From assembly GCA_021813155.1 (NCBI GenBank), contig JAKALK010000028.1:1-10616 (forward strand): DNA of 10,616 nucleotides, given 5' to 3'. Below are positions 1-4,528 of the stretch, piece by piece. The stretch is from a bacterium (lineage in GTDB: Bacteria; Patescibacteriota; Minisyncoccia; UBA6257; 2-01-FULL-56-20). The position numbers and the translations under genes were made by a program. Below the pieces are notes generated by a model. The model was not told where the DNA came from. It saw nothing but the letters and a program-made list of their open reading frames with translations, and did no database searches. The stretch's first letter is position 1. Each line of letters begins with the position of its first letter.

Positions 1-2
1 AA

Positions 3-938
3 AAACTTCTCAAAAATCCTATTTACACTGGTCTAATGAGGTATAACGGAGAGATTTTTGAGGGAAAGCACGAACCGATTATTTCAAAGAAACTTTTTGA
101 TTCTGTTCAGGAAGTGATGATGAGAAAATCTAAACCGAAATCTCGCGGGCTGAAACCATATCTCTATCGCGGATTTTTCCGTTGTGGCGAATGTGGCTGT
201 TTTATCACTACCGAAACTCAAAAAGGTCATAACTATTTGCGATGTACTAAACGGAAAAATCCTTGTACTCAAAAATATACTCGCGAAGAAATCATCACTT
301 CTCAAATTCAAAGTGAAATCAAAAAAGTTTCTTTGCCAGACGATTGGGCTAAATGGATGTTAGCGGAAAACGAAAAAGATAAATTAGTGGAAGCCCAATC
401 GTCTACGCTTTTTGCAGACAAAACAAAAGCCGAAATTTCTCTTTTGGATTCCAAAATTGAGAAGCTGATGAACGCTTACTTAGAGAACGCACTTTCACTA
501 GAGGAATATCGGGACGCTAAAAGTGCGTTGGTTAATCAAAAACAGCTTCTCAAGGAGAAATTATCGGCTTTTGAGCAAAAAGCGAATAATCGGTTCGAAC
601 TTACCGAAAAGTTTTTGAAATACAATATAGAATTGGCAAACGAGGGAACAAATGAAGAAAAACTTCATTTGTTCAAAAAAGTCGGTTCGAACTTTTTAAT
701 TAAGGATCGAACCGTACTTTTTGAGCCACGCGGAGCGTGGAAAAACCTTTTAGATTCGGGAATTTTTGGCGGGAATGCGTTTGTGTCGCGCCTGCGGCGC
801 GACCCCATTTCGGCTTCCGATTCGGATTTCCAAAATTGGCGGAGGCGGAAGGATTCGAACCTTCGAGGGGATTTCTCCCCTAACATCTTAGCAGGATGCT
901 GCCTTCAGCCGCTCGGCCACGCCTCCGTGTTTAACTAA
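3..938 (+). CDS. Large serine recombinase, C-terminal part (5' end outside window)
   Basis: This is the 3' portion of a large serine site-specific recombinase; the catalytic resolvase domain lies off the left edge. The frame is open from base 3, and the residues before the first ATG (base 36) read KLLKNPIYTGL, a typical recombinase-domain sequence, so that ATG is internal. Counting from that ATG, the end of the recombinase domain (about 1-30) is followed by a zinc ribbon with Cys50, Cys53, Cys70 and Cys77, which helps hold DNA. A charged coiled-coil stretch follows at about 110-195. The last 60 or so residues look non-native: they read through two GC-rich hairpins and then antisense through the whole tRNA-Ser gene, ending 12 nt beyond it and overlapping the end of the GIY-YIG gene by 8 nt. 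An integrase gene abutting a tRNA is typical of one end of an integrated element, which would extend to the left. Family assignment is firm; the native C terminus is uncertain. Confidence 0.93.
   Translation, partial: KLLKNPIYTGLMRYNGEIFEGKHEPIISKKLFDSVQEVMMRKSKPKSRGLKPYLYRGFFRCGECGCFITTETQKGHNYLRCTKRKNPCTQKYTREEIITSQIQSEIKKVSLPDDWAKWMLAENEKDKLVEAQSSTLFADKTKAEISLLDSKIEKLMNAYLENALSLEEYRDAKSALVNQKQLLKEKLSAFEQKANNRFELTEKFLKYNIELANEGTNEEKLHLFKKVGSNFLIKDRTVLFEPRGAWKNLLDSGIFGGNAFVSRLRRDPISASDSDFQNWRRRKDSNLRGDFSPNILAGCCLQPLGHASVFN
682..714. repeat. Inverted repeat inside recombinase gene
   Basis: CGGTTCGA (683-690) and TCGAACCG (707-714) are perfect 8-bp inverted arms around a 16-nt AT-rich loop. 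The 13-mer TCGGTTCGAACTT at 682-694 also occurs directly at 590-602, in a different codon phase, so the repetition is at DNA level rather than protein level. The core GGTTCGAAC resembles a tRNA T-arm. This may be chance or a recombinase-binding sequence. Confidence 0.4.
726..740. repeat. GC-rich hairpin in recombinase tail
   Basis: CCACGC-GGA-GCGTGG is a perfect 6-bp stem, bordered by a T run on the left and an A run on the right. It lies in the tail region of the recombinase frame, downstream of tRNA-Ser on the minus strand. No U tract follows on either strand in the position expected of an intrinsic terminator. It is more likely a small palindromic repeat than a functional terminator. Confidence 0.5.
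785..803. repeat. Perfect 8-bp GC-rich hairpin near tRNA-Ser 3' end
   Basis: GTCGCGCC-TGC-GGCGCGAC forms a perfect 8-bp stem with a 3-nt loop, 34 bp from the 3' end of tRNA-Ser. It is much more GC-rich than its surroundings, which suggests an inserted REP-like unit. It could help stop tRNA-Ser transcription on the minus strand or form part of an element end, but there is no U tract. Confidence 0.55.
837..926 (-). tRNA. tRNA-Ser(GCU)
   Basis: On the minus strand the acceptor GGAGGCG (920-926) pairs with CGCCTCC (841-847), followed by discriminator G at 840 and an encoded CCA (837-839). The anticodon loop CTGCTAA (888-894) gives anticodon GCU at 890-892, which reads AGC and AGU. A long variable arm with a stem built on AGGGGA and TCCCCT is typical of class II tRNA-Ser, and the T-arm contains GGTTCGAATCC. 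The gene appears intact. It lies 4 nt downstream of the GIY-YIG stop codon and probably depends on the promoter beyond that gene. The recombinase frame is antisense to its full length. Confidence 0.97.
911..926. repeat. 16-bp direct repeat, copy 1 (tRNA-Ser 5' end)
   Basis: GCTCGGCCACGCCTCC on the plus strand is the first 16 bases of the tRNA-Ser gene read antisense. The identical 16-mer recurs at 1206-1221. The two copies bracket the GIY-YIG gene and the palindrome, so they look like attachment or target-site duplications. Confidence 0.85.
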
Positions 939-1170
939 ACTCCTTATCAAGTTCCTCTCTTTTATAACCTTTTTTATATTCTCGCTCAAGGTTAGTAGCT
1001 TCTATCTCCGTTTTACAAACAATCGTTTTTAACACAGTAAACGGGCGGCGAGACTTTGTTGAAGAAACTTGACCGGAGTTATGTTCTTTTAATCTTCTTT
1101 CCAAATTATTCGTTTTGCCGATATATCTGCGCCCATCTTTTTCGCTTTTAAGAATATAGACACAAAACAT
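931..1170 (-). CDS. Small GIY-YIG nuclease-family protein
   Basis: The 79-residue protein is a single-domain GIY-YIG protein of the UPF0213/YhbQ-like size class. It opens with MFCVYIL, where VYI stands for the GIY strand, then RRYIGKTNNLERRLKEHNSG, carrying the YIG motif and the following basic helix, and later STKSRRPF. GIY-YIG domains cut DNA with one metal ion; the role of the short stand-alone members is poorly known. The start at 1170 is chosen because AAGGA lies 5 nt upstream on the minus strand and the family begins here. An upstream in-frame ATG at 1230 would add residues translated from the palindrome and the tRNA fragment and is rejected. The stop codon is 4 nt before the tRNA-Ser 5' end on the same strand, so the two are probably co-transcribed. 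Flanking 16-bp repeats suggest it arrived as a small insertion. Confidence 0.88.
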   Translation of the reverse strand: MFCVYILKSEKDGRRYIGKTNNLERRLKEHNSGQVSSTKSRRPFTVLKTIVCKTEIEATNLEREYKKGYKREELDKEFS

Positions 1171-1184
1171 ATATTTCCTTAAGC

Positions 1185-1206
1185 CCCTGCCTGCCGGCAG
1201 GCAGGG
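1185..1206. repeat. Perfect 22-bp palindrome
   Basis: The half-site CCCTGCCTGCC is followed immediately by its exact reverse complement, centred between 1195 and 1196. It is very GC-rich against an AT-rich background and sits between the GIY-YIG start and the tRNA fragment. Its last base is the first base of the second 16-bp repeat. In RNA it would form an 11-bp hairpin just upstream of the GIY-YIG ribosome-binding site. I associate this type of sequence with dispersed palindromic repeats in Parcubacteria genomes, but copy number cannot be checked here. Confidence 0.9.
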
Positions 1207-1221
1207 CTCGGCCACGCCTCC
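1206..1221. repeat. 16-bp direct repeat, copy 2 (tRNA-Ser 5'-end remnant)
   Basis: This is an exact second copy of the tRNA-Ser first 16 bases. It is not followed by the rest of a tRNA; the palindrome and the GIY-YIG gene come next. It lies 8 nt downstream of the predicted start of a good minus-strand promoter, exactly where a tRNA 5' end would be expected, so it probably marks the ancestral position of the tRNA gene. Confidence 0.85.
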
Positions 1222-1235
1222 AGATTTCAAAACTA

Positions 1236-1264
1236 AGAATACCGAAAATCCTTGTTTTTATCAA
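1236..1264 (-). promoter_or_regulatory. Predicted promoter for GIY-YIG gene and tRNA-Ser
   Basis: On the minus strand TTGATA (1259-1264) and TATTCT (1236-1241) are separated by exactly 17 bp. Transcription would start near 1229, 8 nt before the tRNA 5'-end remnant at 1221. This geometry matches the tRNA-Cys and tRNA-Leu promoters in this window. It overlaps the divergent infB promoter. Confidence 0.65.
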
Positions 1265-1280
1265 CTTTTTCAGCTATTCT
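1252..1280 (+). promoter_or_regulatory. Predicted promoter for the infB operon
   Basis: TTGTTT (1252-1257) and TATTCT (1275-1280) are 17 bp apart. The predicted start near 1287 leaves a leader of only about 6 nt before the ATG, with no Shine-Dalgarno sequence. Its -35 lies within the spacer of the divergent tRNA-Ser promoter, so the two would compete for polymerase. Confidence 0.5.
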
Positions 1281-1292
1281 TTAGAAACCAAA

Positions 1293-2768
1293 ATGATCCA
1301 GGAAACAAATAACAGTAATAAATCTTCTCCTCGGCCACCAGTTGTAGTTATTATGGGGCACGTTGACCACGGCAAAACCACTTTGCTTGATTATATTCGC
1401 AAAACCAACGTTGCCGCTCGCGAAGCTGGCGGTATTACTCAATCAATCGGTGCTTATGAAATTTCTCATAGTGACCGCAAAATTACCTTTATCGACACTC
1501 CTGGTCACGAGGCTTTCACTAAAATGCGCTCACGTGGTGCCCAAATCGCTGACCTTGCTATTTTAATTGTCGCCGCCGAAGAAGGACTAAAACCCCAAAC
1601 TAAGGAATCCATCAAAATTTTAAACGAAACCAAAACTCCGTTTGTGGTTGCCATAAATAAAATCGACAAACCCGAAGCCAACATTGATAAAGTCAAAAAC
1701 GAACTAACCGCCGAAGGTGTTTTACTTGAAGGTTATGGCGGTCATATAAGCTTCGAGCCCATTTCCGCCAAAACTGGCCAAAACGTAAACGAACTTTTAG
1801 ATCTTATTCTCCTCGCTGCCGATTACGAAAATCTAACCTTTTTACCCGAAGCGCAGGCGAGTGGATTTATCTTAGAGGCCAAAGTAGACCCTCGTCGTGG
1901 CATGGAAGTTTCCGCGATTGTCAAAAACGGAATCCTGAAGCAAGGCGATGAAATTTTCACTAAAACCGCCAAGGGTAAAATCAAAATTCTGGAAAATTTC
2001 TTAGGCGAAAAAGCTAGCACACTTAAGCCGTCCGCCCCCGCACTTATTATTGGATTTGAAAATCTTCCCCAAGTTGGCGAAGAATTTACGGTCGGCAAAA
2101 ACATCGGCGCGGAGTCAGTGAGTAAAATTACCGTCCCTATTAACCGTGGTATCACTCAAGCCCAAGCTCAAGATGAAACCACTGTTAAGTTTTTCATCAA
2201 GGCATCTGACTCCGGTTCCCTTGAAGCGCTCTCAGCTATCGTGAAATCTCTGCCGTCCGAAAAACCAGTTTTAGTTTTAGACGAGTCAGTGGGGGATATA
2301 GGTGATAACGATATCAAAAACGCTGCTGCCTCAAAAGCCATCATTCTTGGTTTCAAAAATAAAGTTTCGAAATCAAGCAAGAATCTAGCCGATATCCAAA
2401 AAGTTAGAATTTTGACCAATGATATCGTCTATCACTTAGTAAAAGACATCGAAACGATTCTAGCTAAACCCGAAGCCGCGCTTACGACTGGCGAGCTCGA
2501 GATTCTCGCCGTTTTCAATCAGCAAAAATTAGCCAAACAACTTGTGGGTGGCAAAGTAATCGAAGGTGTAATGAAAAACCGCGCCAATTTTGAAATCCGC
2601 CGGGTTAATCCAGAGAACAATGAATTTAATCAAATCGGCCACGGCAAAATTATGAGTCTTGAGTCTAATAAAATGGAGGCCCAACAAGTTGAAGCCGGCA
2701 AGGAGTGCGGGATGATTGTTGATTCGAAATTTGCCATCCAAAAAGGTGATCACGTTATAATTAAGTAG
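1293..2768 (+). CDS. infB: Translation initiation factor IF-2
   Basis: IF-2 is a GTPase that brings initiator tRNA to the 30S subunit and promotes subunit joining. The 491-residue protein shows G1 GHVDHGKT (22-29), the G2 region with GGITQSIGAY (46-55), G3 DTPGHEAF (68-75), G4 NKID (121-124) and G5 SAKTG (157-161). Domain II, domain III and the C-terminal fMet-tRNA-binding domain (about residues 390-491) follow. The long N-terminal extension found in most bacteria, which brings the protein to about 600-900 residues, is absent: the G domain starts within 20 residues of the N terminus. The ATG at 1293 sits about 6 nt after the predicted transcription start and lacks a Shine-Dalgarno sequence. 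The stop codon TAG overlaps the GTG start of the next gene by 1 nt, so the genes are translationally coupled. rbfA two genes on matches the usual infB-rbfA linkage. Confidence 0.97.
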   Translation: MIQETNNSNKSSPRPPVVVIMGHVDHGKTTLLDYIRKTNVAAREAGGITQSIGAYEISHSDRKITFIDTPGHEAFTKMRSRGAQIADLAILIVAAEEGLKPQTKESIKILNETKTPFVVAINKIDKPEANIDKVKNELTAEGVLLEGYGGHISFEPISAKTGQNVNELLDLILLAADYENLTFLPEAQASGFILEAKVDPRRGMEVSAIVKNGILKQGDEIFTKTAKGKIKILENFLGEKASTLKPSAPALIIGFENLPQVGEEFTVGKNIGAESVSKITVPINRGITQAQAQDETTVKFFIKASDSGSLEALSAIVKSLPSEKPVLVLDESVGDIGDNDIKNAAASKAIILGFKNKVSKSSKNLADIQKVRILTNDIVYHLVKDIETILAKPEAALTTGELEILAVFNQQKLAKQLVGGKVIEGVMKNRANFEIRRVNPENNEFNQIGHGKIMSLESNKMEAQQVEAGKECGMIVDSKFAIQKGDHVIIK

Positions 2769-3196
2769 TGACGAGAGAAGCTATTAAAAAACTTACGCTT
2801 GAATTCATAAAACGGCATCGTCTCGCCACTCTTTCTACGGTTACATTAGACACAAAACCAGAAGCTGCCGTAGTAGAATTTGGAGAAAACGACGAATACG
2901 AATTGATTTTTGATTGTCTTGAAACCAGTCGCAAATATCAGAATCTATCAACTAATCGACGCGTCGCTTTTGTAATTGGTTGGGATGAAGATATTACCCT
3001 TCAATATGAAGGAGATGCTTACGAACTCCAGAACGAGGAATTGGATAAATACAAAAACGAATACTTCAAGAAAAACCCTCGTGCCAAAAAATGGGAGCAT
3101 GTTCCGGGCATCAAATACTTTAGAGTTGCTCCGAGATGGGTTAGGTATTCTGATGTCAGTAAACACCCCTGGGAAATTCACGAAATGTCTTTTTAA
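2768..3196 (+). CDS. Pyridoxamine 5'-phosphate oxidase-like flavin-binding protein
   Basis: The 142-residue protein fits the single-domain FMN-binding split-barrel family. It has an N-terminal helix with FIKRHRLATLSTVTLDTKPEAAVVEF (given here as two strands around residues 13-38), a strand with LIFDCLETSRKYQNLSTNRRVAFVI (about 47-70) and an aromatic C-terminal part with YFRVAPRWVRYSD (117-129). Members bind FMN, F420 or haem-related ligands and many are small redox enzymes. The substrate cannot be named, and it is not a full PdxH. Translation starts at GTG, overlapping the infB stop as TAGTG, and ends with TAATG, which starts rbfA. The tight coupling on both sides implies co-expression with two translation and ribosome-assembly factors, although no functional link is known to me. 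Family confidence is good; enzyme function is unknown. Confidence 0.8.
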   Translation: MTREAIKKLTLEFIKRHRLATLSTVTLDTKPEAAVVEFGENDEYELIFDCLETSRKYQNLSTNRRVAFVIGWDEDITLQYEGDAYELQNEELDKYKNEYFKKNPRAKKWEHVPGIKYFRVAPRWVRYSDVSKHPWEIHEMSF

Positions 3197-3528
3197 TGAA
3201 ATATCGCCAAGAACGTCTCACAAAAGTTTTTGAAGAAGAGCTAAGCAAAATCATCGCCAAAGAGCTGGAATTCAATGGCGCTTTGCCGACTATCACCAGC
3301 GTTGAGTTTAGTGAAAACTTGGAACACGCGAATATCGGTTTCAGTATTTTCCCATCCGAAAAATCCGAGGAAGCGCTAAAAATCCTGAATGAAAATAAAT
3401 TTGAGTTAAGAAAACTTCTCGGCAAAAAAGTGAAAATCAAAACCATGCCACAAGTTGATTTTCAAATTGATCGTGGGAGTGAAAACGCCGCCGTGGTTGA
3501 GAAACTCCTCCTAGAAGGGGACAAATAA
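3196..3528 (+). CDS. rbfA: Ribosome-binding factor A
   Basis: RbfA is a small KH-fold protein that binds the 30S subunit during late maturation, near the 5' part of 16S rRNA. The 110-residue product has the expected length and layout: an N-terminal helix RQERLTKVFEEELSKIIAKEL (given as residues 4-24), strands with ITSVEFSENLEHANIGFSIF (33-52), a middle helix with EEALKILNENKFELRKLLGKK, and the C-terminal signature PQVDFQIDRGSENAAVVEKLL (85-105). The ATG overlaps the preceding stop by 1 nt. It is the last gene of the infB operon, and its stop codon is only 3 nt from the 3' end of the convergent tRNA-Cys gene. No terminator hairpin is visible between them. Confidence 0.92.
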   Translation: MKYRQERLTKVFEEELSKIIAKELEFNGALPTITSVEFSENLEHANIGFSIFPSEKSEEALKILNENKFELRKLLGKKVKIKTMPQVDFQIDRGSENAAVVEKLLLEGDK

Positions 3529-3531
3529 TTG

Positions 3532-3603
3532 AGGCCTGAGTGGGAATCGAACCCACGTGTAAGGGTTTTGCAGACCCTTGCCTTACCACTTGGCTATCAG
3601 GCC
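3532..3603 (-). tRNA. tRNA-Cys(GCA)
   Basis: On the minus strand the acceptor GGCCTGA (3597-3603) pairs with TCAGGCC (3533-3539). The discriminator is U (3532), as expected for tRNA-Cys. The anticodon stem AGGGT/ACCCT encloses loop CTGCAAA with anticodon GCA at 3569-3571, and the T-arm has GGGTTCGATTCCC. The variable loop is short (class I). CCA is not encoded: the next bases read CAA, so CCA must be added enzymatically, unlike the Ser and Leu tRNAs here. Confidence 0.97.
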
Positions 3604-3615
3604 AAACTTCCCATC

Positions 3616-3644
3616 ATTATTGCTTTCTTCTAATATTTTTTCAA
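3616..3644 (-). promoter_or_regulatory. Predicted tRNA-Cys promoter
   Basis: On the minus strand TTGAAA (3639-3644) and AATAAT (3616-3621) are 17 bp apart, and the -10 ends 12 nt before the tRNA 5' end. This predicts a leader of about 5 nt. Confidence 0.65.
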
Positions 3645-3656
3645 CCCCGACATAGA

Positions 3657-3665
3657 TGCTATAAT
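3657..3665 (+). promoter_or_regulatory. Extended -10 promoter of the LAGLIDADG gene
   Basis: TGCTATAAT is a perfect extended -10 element with only a poor T-rich -35. The GTG start codon at 3672 falls 7 nt after its last base, where transcription should begin. An in-frame TAA at 3666-3668 rules out any earlier start, so the mRNA is probably leaderless. Confidence 0.65.
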
Positions 3666-3671
3666 TAACGC

Positions 3672-4358
3672 GTGGTTGACTTAAAAAATATTAAGCCCGA
3701 AAACCTTTGGTACATAATCGGATATATTGTCACCGACGGTCACTTAAACAAAGATGGTAGACATCTTAATATAACTTCTAAAGACGAAGAGCACATCTTT
3801 AAGCTTAGAGAAATCCTCAAACTTAACGTAAAAATTGGTAAAAAGACTAGAGGTAAATCTCAAAATAAAATATATTCTCAAATACAATTTGGCGATGTTA
3901 AATTCTACAAGTACCTTTTGAGTATCGGTTTTGTTCAACAAAAATCTTTAAATATCGGAGAGATAAAAGTTATTAATCACTACTTCCGTCATTTTTTGAG
4001 GGGAGTTATAGATGGGGATGGCAATATTTCCACTTGGGTTCATAAAACTAATCAACACCGGCAGTGGTCTTTACGAATAACTTCCGCTGCCCCCTTGTTC
4101 GTCAAGTGGCTTAAAAATGAAGTCGAAGATTATTTTAGAGTTAGGGGAAAACTTTATTGCTACAAACAAAAAAACAAAAAGAATCCCATTTATATCCTTA
4201 AGTTTGGGAAATTGGCAGCTAAAGCTATTTTAAGTAAGACCTACACAAAGAATGATTTATCTTTAAATAGAAAAAATTTTAAAAGCATAAAATGTTTACA
4301 GGATGAGAGTAAGATGATAAATTACGGTGGCGTATTAGCCCGGGTGGAGGAATGGTAG
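3672..4358 (+). CDS. LAGLIDADG homing-type endonuclease
   Basis: The 228-residue protein carries two LAGLIDADG-type helices: LWYIIGYIVTDGHL (12-25, acidic Asp22) and HFLRGVIDGDGNIS (107-120, acidic Asp116). It is therefore a single-chain enzyme that would cut a long asymmetric site with a catalytic Asp from each motif. Both acidic residues are present, so it is probably active. Lys- and Arg-rich strands follow each motif, as expected for DNA contact. The only possible start is GTG 3672, immediately after an in-frame TAA. The gene is free-standing: I see no intron or intein flanks. It lies between tRNA-Cys and tRNA-Leu, and its last 21 nt are the first 21 nt of tRNA-Leu, so its last seven codons (the stop included) come from tRNA sequence. 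It is more AT-rich than its neighbours, which suggests acquisition. It could also be a regulator derived from such an enzyme (WhiA-like), but no helix-turn-helix domain is seen. Confidence 0.87.
   Translation: MVDLKNIKPENLWYIIGYIVTDGHLNKDGRHLNITSKDEEHIFKLREILKLNVKIGKKTRGKSQNKIYSQIQFGDVKFYKYLLSIGFVQQKSLNIGEIKVINHYFRHFLRGVIDGDGNISTWVHKTNQHRQWSLRITSAAPLFVKWLKNEVEDYFRVRGKLYCYKQKNKKNPIYILKFGKLAAKAILSKTYTKNDLSLNRKNFKSIKCLQDESKMINYGGVLARVEEW
4295..4323 (+). promoter_or_regulatory. Predicted tRNA-Leu promoter inside the endonuclease gene
   Basis: TTTACA (4295-4300) and TAAATT (4318-4323) are exactly 17 bp apart, with TG one base before the -10 (TGATAAATT). The predicted start near 4330 leaves an 8-nt leader before the tRNA at 4338, as in the other tRNA promoters here. 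The whole element is within the 3' end of the LAGLIDADG coding sequence. Confidence 0.6.
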
Positions 4359-4423
4359 ACTCGCAACACTTAAAATGTTGTGGTCGCAAGGCCGTGTGGG
4401 TTCGACTCCCACCCCGGGCACCA
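4338..4423 (+). tRNA. tRNA-Leu(UAA)
   Basis: The acceptor GCCCGGG (4338-4344) pairs with CCCGGGC (4413-4419), followed by discriminator A and an encoded CCA (4421-4423). The anticodon stem CAACA/TGTTG encloses CTTAAAA, giving anticodon UAA at 4371-4373. A long variable arm with GGTC/GGCC pairing and a T-arm with GGGTTCGACTCCC complete a class II tRNA-Leu. The anticodon loop is uninterrupted, so there is no group I intron of the type known in tRNA-Leu(UAA) of cyanobacteria. The first 21 nt double as the end of the LAGLIDADG gene. Confidence 0.97.
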
Positions 4424-4427
4424 GAAT

Positions 4428-4455
4428 TTGCACTTTTCGTGCTAATTGCTAAAAT
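4428..4455 (+). promoter_or_regulatory. Predicted livK promoter
   Basis: TTGCAC (4428-4433) and TAAAAT (4450-4455) are 16 bp apart, and the -10 is extended as TGCTAAAAT (4447-4455), identical to the element before the gene at 9484. It starts 4 nt after the tRNA-Leu CCA. The mRNA would have a leader of about 67 nt before the livK ATG. Confidence 0.55.
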
Positions 4456-4468
4456 CTAGCTAAAATCT
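4448..4468. repeat. Tandem 10-mers over the livK promoter
   Basis: GCTAAAATCT occurs twice (4448-4457 and 4459-4468) separated by one base, so the copies are 11 bp apart, about one helical turn. The first overlaps the -10 and the second the predicted start site. This spacing suits a protein binding one face of the helix, but a duplicated -10 is an equal possibility. Confidence 0.5.
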
Positions 4469-4528
4469 TCAAAGGTCGTTTACGACACTTAAAACTAAAA
4501 AGTCCTAAAAATAAAATAAACTTAAAAA

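Noticed and set aside
3..938. Recombinase as a complete gene starting at ATG 36
   Set aside because: The frame is open upstream with conserved recombinase residues, so the gene is cut by the window edge.
1171..1230. N-terminal extension of the GIY-YIG protein from an ATG at 1230
   Set aside because: These 20 codons are translated from the tRNA fragment and palindrome, while ATG 1170 has a good AAGGA site and matches the family start.
1823..2155. Long antisense frames over infB, livK, livH and livM (for example 1823-2155 and 4522-4848, minus)
   Set aside because: They mirror strong coding sequence on the other strand, have no domains, and have no promoters or ribosome-binding sites.
4338..4423. 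Group I intron in tRNA-Leu(UAA) housing the LAGLIDADG gene
   Set aside because: The tRNA is continuous through the anticodon loop, and the endonuclease gene lies wholly 5' of the mature tRNA apart from a 21-nt overlap.
4475..4486. GTCGT-TT-ACGAC as a livK operator
   Set aside because: A 5-bp inverted repeat with a 2-nt centre is too short to support without a second site.
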